From positions 248,001 through 312,000 of the forward strand of contig OZ017760.1 of the NCBI GenBank assembly GCA_963969365.1: 64,000 bases of DNA, written 5' to 3'. The stretch is from Asterochloris sp. CNOR1. Its lineage: Eukaryota > Chlorophyta > Trebouxiophyceae > Trebouxiales > Trebouxiaceae. Numbering within the stretch: the first letter of the stretch is position 1; each line of letters begins with the position of its first letter. The position numbers and the translations under genes were made by a program. Under the pieces are notes generated by a model, which did no database searches, was not told where the DNA came from, and saw only the letters and a list, made by a program, of their open reading frames with translations. This document shows positions 1-10,262 of the stretch, piece after piece.

Positions 1-3000
1 CAAGCAATGCTGAAGGTGCGGCAAAAGCGAGCCTGAAGCTCACCAGGGATGGAGGCTCCCAGGTCTCTGCTGCTGAATATATCAGCCCTGATCTGCAGCT
101 TTGCCCCGTCCGCATGGAGGAGCTCGGGTGAAGGGCTCTGTGGCAAGGCCAGCAAGTGCTGATGAGGCCTGGAGCAGGCAGGGGATTGTATGTTGATGTT
201 CTCCCTCAAGGCCATGAGTACTGAGCAGGGGCTGATAGACGTAACAAGCAGTGCAGTTGCAGGAAGTGCCTCTCAAATGAGTCACACAGCTCGAGGGCGC
301 CTTGATCCCTGCAACGAGATCAAGCACTCATTAACATGTTGCAGCTGCCTGATACAGCAAGTCTTGACGCCGCACCACGGCTCACCTTCCACCAAGATTC
401 AGCAGGTTTAGGGTAGACGACACATTGCGCTCCTCGCCGAAGGGCTGCTTGCCGGCATCAAGAGTGCTTGGCAATGCACCCTGCTCCTTGCCCTGTGACT
501 TGTTTATGAGCCTCTGGCGCTGTTTTGACTCATGGCGTCTGCGCTCTGCAAGCTCCTCCTGCATAGGCAACGACAAGGGCTGGTGCTGGCTGAGAGCTGC
601 GCGGACCTGTTTGTGTCTGGAACAAGAAGGAAAGCACAGCACTGTGCACCACCTCAAGCACTCCATCAAGCCTGTTTCTGGGCGTTGACAGCTGCGTGAG
701 GCAGCTCGCAAGACTACGGGCACAGTGAAGCATTCAAGTGCACACGCAGAGGGCAAGTAGTGACCCTCACCTCCATCAGAAGCTCCTCCTGTGCTCTCTG
801 TGCCTTGGCAAGCGCAAAGTCTGCAGCCTTGGCGTCCAACTTGTCCTGCACGCGTCATCAACCGTCAAACAGGACAGAAAAGGACTTCCTTAGGCAGAAA
901 CAGTAGACGATGTGTTTCTGAAAACCATGATGCTTCTCAACAGCCAGTGGCCAGCAAGTTATGCCTGTTGATTAGTGCTCGAGTGTGCTGCACTGATGCA
1001 GCACAGGTACAGCGTGCACCATCAGCACTCCTTGCCTGCAGAATTGGTAGCACAATTGCTGTGCCAAGGGTGAACCCAAAATCAACACTTGCCACAAGCT
1101 GCAACTGAGAGTCCAGGTGGACTACGGCCGCATGCACTTGTTCCATGCGCTTCTCCACATCTTTTAGCTGCCTGCAGATCAAGTGACACTTAATGAGCTC
1201 ACAGGCAAACACAGATGCCACAGTCCTTCGTGGTCCAGTTGCAGTGCAAGTCTGCTTCAAGATGGGTTGGTGTCTACCTCGGAACTCCGGGTGCAGGCAA
1301 GCATGGCAGACCAAAACACCCCACAGCTCTCACCCGTCAGTCAACTGGCTGTGTCTGTTGCTGTGCAGCTCCTGCAATCTGTTCAGAGTTTCAAGAGCTG
1401 TGACAAGATTCCTGAAAGCTACACTGCGGGTGTCTATCTCTCTGCCTGCAAGATGCAAACAAGGAGGAGCTATTTTTGGGTCTAGGCACTGTGAGCAGTG
1501 TTCTTGGTGCACCCCAGTGAAAGCCTTCATTGAGGCATTGCATTCATCTCACCGATGTGGTATTGCGCAGCACAGTGCGCCCAGTGGGCTTTGATCTGGT
1601 GCTGCTCAAACACAAGTTTGAGAAGCAGGGGGTAAGGGTCTCCGTGCCCTTGCCACTCTTGCAGATGGCTCTCTTGCTCCTGTCCCTGCAAGGTCAATCG
1701 AGATTAATATGTTGATGCAGCACAGGCAAGCTGGTCTGCAATGTCAGACAGGCTGGCACACAGAAGCGATGGGAACATCAGGGCACAGATCACCTCACCT
1801 CAAGGTGCTGTACCAACGATGTATTCAGCTGAAGATGTTCACCATCTTCAGGGAGGGTCAGCAGATCAAACTCCTGCATACTCTTCCCCGCATCCTGAAT
1901 TCGTTGCCACAACACAGTCTAGCTCAGCAATGCAGGCAATCTGGCAGACACCACAACAAACATCTCAGAAGAGCTCTTGAGACCTACAAGCCTGTGTCTG
2001 GCAGCAACCCTGGGCAGTGTGCCGCAGCGCTTGGCAGAAGGTCACCTTGTCAGGCATGCTGGACAGTGAGTCTGAACCAAGAAGCCCGACCTTCTCCATG
2101 AGCCACATTGCCAGCACATTGATGAAGGGAGGGGGCAGCTTCATGAGATCCTCATGCGAAGGATCTCCCTTCGTGATGGGAGCCGGCTTGTTTCCAGCCA
2201 GGGTCTCACTGACAAAGGCTCTGACGACCACTTGGATGGGGCCCACCCTGCATGCAAACAGATCAGGATGTGACATTGTTCAGCTCAGCAATGCATGGCC
2301 GATGGCCGCCTTCAAGCTCTGCAGGCCACAACCCAACACCTGCACACAAGTGGGTGCATCACAAGCTGCTGGTATGCCTTGCAACATGAAGCACAACAAA
2401 CTCTGCACAATCTCTGAGCTGAGTGCAAGAACGATCTGCCCTGCCATGGAAGTGCAGGCCAATCAAGCTGCAGCTCACAGGCAGGCCTCCTCCTTTTTTA
2501 ACGCGTCCAGTATCACGTGAACGACCTCCACAGGCTCTGCCCCCATGCAATCAGACAGCCTGGGGCTCCTGAGAGTGTAGGATTGGCCACGGCGGCTATG
2601 CCGAGCAGATTGCCAGATACCCTGCACACCCTCCAGCAGCTGCCGCCTGCATTCAAGCACATCCCAGTTAAAAACATGATGTCTATTGCATTGTAACTTG
2701 CTGAGCTTGCACTGGACCGCAGCGGCCAGACATGTGAGCTTTTGGATGCACTGTGCATCTGCCTTGCAATTCTCAACTGCACACTGGAGCTTTGACTGGG
2801 CTGCTGCCCAGCCGGCCTGGGCACACCCTAGTGAGTTGCAGAAAGCAGTTGGCAGGGCGGCTAGCAGATGTGCGGTGCTCACATCCGCCGCCAGAGAGCT
2901 TGCTGAGCAGGCGTCTCAGGAACGTCATGGCGTGGCCGCAGGTGCCGCAGGTGCAGATCCACTTCATGCTCCCAGACCCAGTCTCTGCAGACCCAGGTAT

Positions 3001-4447
3001 GATGTTAGGACTGGCACACCAAACAAAGTGGTGATCTGTCCCAGGGCATAACAGCTGTGACTACTATTTGTCTTCATTCCGGCCTCCGTGGACATGGGGC
3101 GTGACCAAATGCCGCTGCAGATTGAACACCAGAGGGCCGGCTGCAGAATCTTACCCAAAAGCCTGTGCGCTGTAAAACTCCTTGGCAGGTGATGACCACG
3201 TCCAGATCTTCCAGGTCCTGTAACGTCGCTGGAGCGTCATGGTAGCATGAATATCCAATTTTGGGAGCACCATAGTCACATGATGGCGCACTGAAAGAGG
3301 CTGCCTGCTGTTGATAGTGGCCTCTCCCTGTTTCATGACATCGGCTGCACTAGGAGAGATAGGAACTGTCAGGAGCTGCACGCAGAGCCTTGCAAATTGA
3401 GCACCAACCTTGGAGATGCATCTGGGTGCTTTGGCAGAGCAGCTGTGCGAGGTTACATCTTGAACAAGAATTTGGGTAGACTTTGGCAACATCGACCAAT
3501 CCACCTTTGCCCGTGCCCAGCTGCAAGCTCTGACCAGCAAAATATTGTGATCGCAGGCCTCACGGCAGTCAGTGACCTGTATTGTGTGAAGGGGTCACCT
3601 TCCAAGAAAGTAGAGTCCACAGACACCCACTGCACTGGGGCCAGTTGGGCCATGCAAAACAGCCAGCACGGCATGCAACAAGTCATGCACAGCTTTGGCA
3701 TCCTTGATGGAGTCATCAAAAGCAGGTGGCTCGGCGCGTTTGCTAATGGCATAGAGGGGTTTGCTAATGGCATGCCCACCTTTCCAGAAGGCGCCATTGG
3801 CGTCAGCTTCCTTGAGCTGGGCCTTCAATTGGTTCAGCTCCGCTACTGAGATGGTAACGCTTTGGCCGTCAGCAGCCATTCTGGCCCTTGGATCACCTGA
3901 ATATAGCTGCCCAGGTGTGAGCTGAGGGTGGCAACAAAACAGGCAATGCACCAGAGTCCCAGATACTGGGGGCCTTTAAAGGGCTGGGCTGAACCTCTCA
4001 CATGTCCGACATGGCAGCTGAAGCACATCGTGTGCCCCTTGCTTGAAAGCAGAGCCGTGCTTCGTACCTTGTTTTGCTGCATGCTGCACAGGTGTCAGCT
4101 GTGCTGCCTGCCGCTTGGCAGCCAGCTCTGCTACGCGCTGCTTGGCTGCAGCAACGGGAATGCTTAGCAGGTCCATACGGCCCTGTGCCGAGAGCGTCTT
4201 CCAGAATGGCTGAATCCTGGCCATGCGCGCTCGGGCATCAGCCACAGACCCAGCCTGCAACACCAGCATAGCTTGCTCACATAACATGACATCAGTGGCC
4301 ATCACATCTTTGCAAATGCCAAACATTGCAGCAGCCAATCCTGCTGACCTCAGGCTGTGAACTTCCTGTCTTTGCTGCCCTGCCTCCGCTGCCTTTCAGG
4401 TTGCTGGGCACCTTCCCCTTGCTCTTGGCCTTCTTGGCCCCGCCCAT
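1..4447 (-). CDS. Unrecognised multi-exon coiled-coil protein, 5' part (gene continues beyond the left edge)
   Basis: The start is ATG at 4447, giving a lysine-rich N-terminus (MGGAKKAKSKGKVPSN). The first three exons join in phase: 4349-4447, 4068-4254 and one starting at 3896. The second contains FWKTLSAQGRMDLLSIP, then an alanine/arginine helix; the third has VAELNQLKAQLKEADANG. Further exons supported by splice signals and reading frame are 2043-2258 (contains LPPPFINVLAMWLMEKVGLL), about 1550-1610, 1344-1460, 1105-1170 (QLKDVEKRMEQVHAAVVHL), 778-850 (AADFALAKAQRAQEELLME) and 387-585 (EELAERRRHESKQRQRL). Charged heptad-like helices dominate the later part, so it is probably a structural or scaffold protein. 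I do not recognise the family. Exons between 2258 and 3600 are uncertain: two frames compete at 3180-3410 and 2880-2990. A small in-exon duplication (AISKPLYAISK) lies near 3740. The gene is divergent from the GT47 gene. Confidence 0.5.
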
Positions 4448-4851
4448 GATCTGATCTCAGTTCATGCCCTCCAGGTGCTTGCTTGACTTGTGCAATGCTT
4501 TTACATGAGCAGGGTCCACCGGCGACTCTTGTCCAGAGTGGGGCTTCACCAGTCAGACCAGCAAAGGCTGGATCCCAACGCTGCTGATCAAGCTGCGCCA
4601 AGGTTTGCCACTTGTCTTCTTTCATTAACCGCCCTCAAACGCTTTGTCCCGCGGCTCCCGGGTCCACCTGCGCCTTTGAGCAGCAAGAAGCTGCGATTCA
4701 GAGCCTATGGGTGACGAGGGGCAGGTGCGGTCTGCTTTCAGCACCTGGCATGAGAACCTACCCAGCACACCAGGGACGTCACCCCACCAGCTATGAACGT
4801 GCGATACGTGTCCGACAGGCACCAGCTACTCAGCAAACAGAGACATAATTC
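4448..4851. promoter_or_regulatory. Divergent intergenic region between the coiled-coil gene and the GT47 gene
   Basis: About 400 bp separate two start codons on opposite strands (4447 minus, 4852 plus), so both promoters and 5' UTRs must lie here or overlap the genes. I see no clear TATA box or other motif I would defend. Confidence 0.45.
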
Positions 4852-7101
4852 ATGGATATGTCTCTGATGGAGGCAAGAGCTGGCCTGTCAAATTTCAGAG
4901 CGAAGCTTCTTGAGAGGGCCTCTGTACTTACAGACAGACTTGCAGCCCAGCCTCTGTACAAAGCCGTTTTGGCAGTGGCTGTGGCATCAGCTATGTTGCT
5001 GTTGGTGACTGCCATCAATGATGGCATCAAGGGCCATGCCACCAGAGTGCTGATCGCAGACTCAGAGTTGGCAGCGCATGCGACCCTCAAAATATATGTG
5101 GCTGATGTCCCTGATGAGGTGAGCAATACTGAGACTGCTGCGCTATTGCAATCGCTGCCCTCCGCCGCTCTGTAGTTTCTAAATCTCCCTTACCTTCTGC
5201 TGCAGTACCGCATGTATCAGCCTGCAGAAGAATTTTGGGCGTTCCGGTCTTTGGGTAACATTATTGACCTGTGAGTACAAGATTGCTGCAAACTGAATCA
5301 TGAGCCGCCTCACAACTTAACACTGCTGTGCAGATTCGCAAATCAGTGGGACTCGATGTGGCATGCCGTTGACAGGTGTGCCAGTCAGCTTGATGCGCCA
5401 TACACTGCATGTCCCACATGTGAAAGCATCGTGTACATCAGATTGACGCTTTTGCAAACCCACATTGGAGCAGGTGGTTCACCAACCAGATGCACATATC
5501 ACCGTTGCGCATATACAGCGCGGACGAGGCAGACATTGTACGTTCCGTTTGATATTGAGCTCATGCAATGCAAGCACACATGCTTGCAGTTGGGAAAAAG
5601 CATGTAATTTTGGCTGTGTGTAACACGACATGACAGTTTGAATGCAGGTGTACATCAATGCAGCCTTGACTATGTTTCCAGACAAGGCAGAGTCTGTGCC
5701 TCTCAAATTTGCTAGAAATGCAGCATACTTGCTGCCACTACTTGGTAGAAAGCCACATGTGCTGGTGCTCAACCACCCAGCAGGTGAGGTGTCTGCATTA
5801 GAAATTTGGGAGAGCAGCCCGCTGGTGTTTCCGTGCGCAGAGTCAAGCTTCACGACTTTGACCTTCTACATGACCTACCTGCATGCAGACACATGGAATA
5901 TTTACCACCCTGGCTTTCTGGATCACCCCAGCACGCAGCTAATGACACTTATCTCCATCAATGCAATGTCTCGCGGCTTAAATCTCAGCAACCTGGTTGG
6001 GAGCCCCCAGTTTGGCTTCCACTGGCATCAGGGCTCCCCAGAGCTGCAGGAGCCCTTCAACGAGACAAAGCTCCAGCACGAGAAGATGCAGCTCCTGACA
6101 GGCACCTTTGGATTACGCGGGAATGGAGACACAGCCACCGACCCTCTGCGGCCCCAGCGCCTGTACCTGATGGAGCAGTGCTTGGCAGCGGGTCCCAACT
6201 GCAGCTTTGTTGAGTGGAAGTACGATGGCGATGGTGGCGACAATCACCAGGCCATCAACCGTGCAACACGGGAGAGCTGGTGTGTTTTGCAAGAAGGCAT
6301 ATCTTCCAAGTCCCTGTCAATGCCATCCCCTGCTGCCAGACTGTTACTTGTGAACATTGCAAAAGCAGTAACACCTCCGTCATGCACCTCCTTCATGCAC
6401 CTACGCAGGTACAACCTGCAGCCAACAGGCGACTTTGTCACAAGAATTTCGTTCTTTCAGGTGAGTTGCCTGTCTTGCATATCGCGATTCCTACTGTATT
6501 TGCCTGAGTCCTTGCTGGCTTTCCAGACCATATTGGTGGACGCTCTGAACATAGTACTTGAGCCAGACTACCTTGAACATCTGCCATTCCGCGACCACAT
6601 AGCCTATGATCGCATGGTGTTATACATACCTGGGTACAGCGGGACTGAGCAACATCACTATCATGGGACAGGCCTCCTCCAGGCTGTTCTGGCTCAGGCC
6701 AGTCCCGAACGGGCTCTGGAGGGCCTCCGCTACTCACACTCAGTCAGGTAGGACGACTGCTTGTGCAGCTGGTGTATCATACTTGCACATGCTCAAGAAA
6801 CTGTACTCAACAAGCAGAGTTGAGCTGCCCTTTGTGCCACAATGCCATTGTCTTCTCTGACCACCGCTACAACATCAACCTGATTTACTTCACTTCATGA
6901 TGTAGGCAGCTCTTTCAGTACAGTCTGAACCCAAAGCATGAGTTGATTACCTTTGCAGCCATGAACAAGGTGCACAAGCTTGACGATGCTTTCACATTCA
7001 CCATCAAGTCTGTCCTGAGGCACTTGTGCAGGCAAGCCCAGCTGCCAGCACACAAGTGTTCTGCAGCCACAAGCCTTGCCCAAACAACTGCAAGTGCATG
7101 A
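4852..7101 (+). CDS. Exostosin-like (GT47) type II membrane glycosyltransferase
   Basis: Eight exons join in consistent phase: 4852-5118, 5206-5270, 5334-5375, 5474-5537, 5648-6279, 6409-6460, 6527-6747 and 6906-7101, giving about 512 residues. A short basic N-terminus is followed by one membrane segment at about residues 39-55 (AVLAVAVASAMLLLVTAI), then a lumenal domain, the layout of a Golgi type II enzyme. GT47 landmarks occur in order: LKIYVADVPDEY (family: kvYvYdLP), the helix before ISPLRIYSADEADIVYI (family: 'dpeeADlFyvP'), KPHVLVLNHP, and LQPTGDFVTRISFFQ followed by LVDALNIV, matching the family's 'FCLqPpGDs.tR..ffDsi.aGCIPVv'. The usual cysteines in that last motif are absent (YNLQP; DALNIV), so substrate and activity are uncertain. 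An in-frame stretch at 5782-5842 has usable splice signals and may be a retained or optional intron. Confidence 0.66.
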
Positions 7102-7301
7102 AGGGAAAGCCTCACTTACTGCTACTACTGAAATAATGTCAGGACTGGAAGGAGGTCCGCAGTCAAGCTTTTAAACAGCCCTGCTCAAGGGCTACGGCAG
7201 CCCGTGAAGCCTGCTTGATGTATGATGATGTTAACAATGTTGCCCCTGGCAGCATTTGTACGCAGTTGACGTTGTCAGGTCAGCTATCTACAGTGCCTTG
7301 T

Positions 7302-7306
7302 TGTAA
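7302..7306 (+). terminator. TGTAA poly(A) signal of the GT47 gene
   Basis: TGTAA is the usual chlorophyte polyadenylation signal. This copy lies about 200 nt after the stop codon at 7099-7101, a normal 3' UTR distance. Confidence 0.5.
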
Positions 7307-7375
7307 AATCTACAGTGAGCATTTGCAGCATGCAGGAGACCTTATAGATTTGCTGGCACTGCACTGGCACTGCAT

Positions 7376-7398
7376 CTGATTACAACCGTTGTAATCAG
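7376..7398. promoter_or_regulatory. Perfect 10-bp inverted repeat with 3-nt spacer
   Basis: Arms CTGATTACAA and TTGTAATCAG flank CCG. The centre reads AACCGTT, which fits a MYB-type core. It lies about 455 bp upstream of the lumen-protein start codon. A regulatory role is inference from position and symmetry. Confidence 0.35.
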
Positions 7399-7427
7399 AG
7401 GGTTGAACCCTTGCAAGCTTGGCCAAG

Positions 7428-7445
7428 TGTATATGCGCATATACA
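7428..7445. promoter_or_regulatory. Perfect 18-bp palindrome
   Basis: TGTATATGCGCATATACA is its own reverse complement. It lies 30 bp after the previous inverted repeat and about 410 bp upstream of the next start codon. It could be a dimer binding site; nothing else in the sequence proves this. Confidence 0.35.
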
Positions 7446-7853
7446 GCCTTGCTTTTGCTGTTCCACTGCCTGGCAGCATGTACATGGTCCATGGCCAATG
7501 CACTCCCAGGCCATATTGCCATGCAAATGACGTTTCAGGGGGGTCAAGATGCCATGCCTTCATCTGCGCCTTTCCATTGAAATGCAGCCAAGTGGCCACC
7601 GCTAACTGCTCTTTCACACAGCTCGCTGGAGCCATACTAGCTGCAGCACTGAGGGTGCAGAGCACAATGGTGGTGTTGAGCAGTCACCCAAGGAAATACT
7701 GTCTTGGCAATCAGATCCTCTCGCACTGATCTTGCCGTGGACCAAATGGGAATGTCTCTCTGAGCTGAACTTCTGTCTGACACCAGGTAGGTCTGAAGCT
7801 GGAATATTTTCACTGTCGAAGCCCAATCACCAGCCTGGTACTGAGGCATCAGA

Positions 7854-9831
7854 ATGGCGTCACTGGCAACGATCCACGCAAGGCCAGGCCTGAGGGCTCC
7901 CCAAGCTGCAGCACGGACAGCTTCCACCAGGCGTGCGCTCGTTGTGGCCCAGAGCCAGGTGCAAACTCGGCAGGCTGCCAGCAGTCAGGACTGAATCTGA
8001 GCTGCACACTGCGCTATATCATCACTCCTGCATGTGCCTGGCCCAGCATTTTGGGACTCACTGTCTGCGATCCCAGATTGCGCACTGCTGCCAGCCGTGT
8101 GTGTAGCCAGTCCCTTTTACAGGATGTCCTGCCTGGCCAGGTCACTAGGCGGGAGCGCATTGCGGCAGCAGGGCTGGCAGCCGTTGGAGCCTTGCATCTC
8201 ACACTGTCAGGTGGGCCAAGTTGTCTTTTCTGCTGTCTCTAACAGCTTGAGTGTTGTGCCACTGACAAGAAGATCAGGGCAGTGCCTTTGACATAGCTGC
8301 ATGTCCCCAGCCTTGCCACTGCACAAGCTGCATCTACGACTGGTGCATTACCAGCCGTGTCCGAGCAGGAGACAGCTGCCATGCATGTGCAGCCCTACAA
8401 GAGCCACAGGCACATTGCAGCTTTGCTTTTGCAATCTTTGTCAAGCGTTGGGCGGCACCTGCATTGGTTGGCAGACAGAGACCTCCCTTTTTTTGGCCTC
8501 GACCTGCTGGCAGAACTCCTCCTGGCACACTTTCCCAGCAATGCGCAGCAGCACGTGCTGCTGTCGAGCATGCTCAAAGTGTCTTACAGGGCATCCTCAA
8601 AGAAGCAGGCATGCTGAGCCCCACGCTGTGCGCAATTGCAGCCCCCTTGGCATTTGTGGGCGACACTTCTGGCAACCTGCATGGGAATAGTGACCCCTTG
8701 CACCAAATGCTTGACACAGAAGAGCACCCATCTGCATGCAGGCCCCTCCCTCGCGTTTGTGGGCAACACCCCTCAGGACCTACGCGAGAACACTGCCCGT
8801 GCCACCCCCAACATTGAGCTGGGCAAGGACGCTGCAAAGGCCGTCGACAGGAACAAGCCGGCGCTGCCCAGCCCTGGCCAGGTTCAGGACAAAGTGAAGG
8901 ACGCCAGCCGCAAAATCAAGAACGAGGTGAGCCCTGCACGGTGTGGGCTGGGTGGCACCTGTAGACCGGCAGGCAAATGAGCTGCACTGTTCGGTGTAGT
9001 AGCCACATTATGAGCCGATGTGCATGTCATGCTGCTGTACTGGGGTGCAAAGGATAGACGTGGGCCAGCCCCAGAGCAGACCATGCTTGCCACAGCCTGA
9101 CAGCAGGCTGGTGGAGATGCATTCCCGGTCTAGCTGTGCACCTGTAGCACCGCATCACACTCACAGAGTCAGGCCACTACAGCCCGTCAGCTGCAGTAAG
9201 GTGGCAGCCCCTCCCCTGCAGCTCTCTGCCGACAATCTGCCTGGCCCTGAAGATGTGCCTAGCAAAAACAGCCTCGCACAGGCAAGGAGCGCCAAGAATG
9301 AGAAGGCCGGAGGGGTCGCTGGGGGATCGTTCAGCGTCACCTCTGGCACCTCCATGCTCCCTAGCTCTCATGTGCGCACATACGACTTTGCACGCAGTAT
9401 CAGGGCTTGTGCAGTACGGGCTGTTTGCCAAGCGTCACCTTGGGCGTTTCCATGCTCCCTAGCTCTTGTGTGACGCACAGACTGCCATACAAAAAGTGTT
9501 GGCAGGGGAGCCAAAGGCAGGGTCCAGCTCTGGCACATGCATGCACAGATAAAAGTTTTCAAGGCCATGCAACCTGAGGTGGTTGAAATCGACAGTGCAA
9601 CCCACAAGGCTTGGCAGGAACCACAGCGCAACATAGTGACTGACATTGACTCTGGCCTGGCTGCAGGCTCAGTTCGACCTGGCATTGGGTGAGCTCAAAC
9701 CTCTGAAGGAGTCTGCCAAGAAGCCTGGCCTTTTTGATATTATCAAGCAGAAGGCTCTGACCAAGGAGTCGCCTTCTGTGCAACTGAACAAGAAGGGGGG
9801 CACACCCACCCCTGCCCCAAGTTCCAAGTAA
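7854..9831 (+). CDS. Thylakoid-lumen protein with twin-arginine signal, function unknown
   Basis: Five exons join in phase: 7854-7958, 8111-8210 (or 8123-8210), 8742-8926, 9222-9281 and 9667-9831, giving about 204 residues. Residues 1-35 (MASLATIHARPGLRA...) are rich in Ala, Arg, Ser and Thr with no acidic residue, a typical chloroplast transit peptide. Then RRERIAAAGLAAVGALHL (from about residue 48) is a twin-arginine plus hydrophobic core ending near a small-residue cleavage site (GGPSLA), as in Tat-pathway lumen proteins. The mature part is small, lysine-rich and hydrophilic (KVKDASRKIKNE; KPLKESAKKPGLFDIIKQ), with a Pro/Ser tail and no domain I recognise. The fourth intron appears to use a GC donor (CAG|GCAAGG, 9282). 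The third exon has a diverged upstream copy at about 8638. Targeting is well supported; the function is not known to me. Confidence 0.68.
8635..8700 (+). repeat. Splice-junction echo of lumen-gene exon 3 start
   Basis: GGCATTTGTGGGCGACAC here matches the true exon start CGCGTTTGTGGGCAACAC about 104 bp downstream, and the preceding 'gcag' is kept. In frame it reads PLAFVGDTSGNL against SLAFVGNTPQDL in the exon. Confidence 0.65.
9325..9475 (+). repeat. Two-copy intronic tandem repeat, ~98-bp spacing
   Basis: CATGCTCCCTAGCTCT occurs at 9353 and again at 9451, each preceded by a similar 'agcgtcacct' segment. It lies in the last intron of the lumen-protein gene. Confidence 0.7.
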
Positions 9832-10262
9832 AGCCCTGAGCGCCCTTGCTGGCCCCTTCTTGCCTCGCAATCAGACAATCCTCCAGGAAGTCCCTTTGCC
9901 TAATGATGTCATTAGAGACGTGGCTGGCATGTTTATTGGCATCAATTTAAACAAGTAGCAATGATCATTGCTGCTGTGCCAGGACTGGTGGAGGGGATGG
10001 TGTCATGAATGCAAGCTCAAACACAGGCATTGCTGTATTGTGTTTGCAGCGCGTGCGCTGGCTACTGCCGCAACAGATGGAGCAGTGCCCCATGTAGACA
10101 ACCAAGTAAAAAGCTGATGCCAGGTCACAGTCAGCAAAGTCTGGGATGGGACGTCACTGTCGAGGCCAGCATTCCACAGGCGAGGTGTCCACAGACCAGC
10201 GCTGTGTCACAGCCAGTGTGCCTAGCAACTCATTGAATCGTCATGCAAGCCGGCTGCTAGTG
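9832..10262. other. Convergent intergenic region
   Basis: This holds the 3' ends of the lumen-protein gene (plus) and ATP23 (minus). I see no coding exon and no clear TGTAA signal for either gene. Confidence 0.45.

Larger units (their letters stand above)
7102..7853 (+). other. Intergenic: GT47 3' end and promoter of the lumen-protein gene
   Basis: No coding exon is supported here. The left part holds a likely poly(A) signal; the right part holds two perfect inverted repeats (listed separately) within about 480 bp of the next start codon. Confidence 0.5.

Noticed and set aside
5642-7101. O-GlcNAc transferase (GT41) similarity
   Set aside because: HPSTQLM and DGGDN resemble OGT motifs, but the KIYVADVP, EADIVYI and LQPTGD landmarks in order fit GT47 far better.
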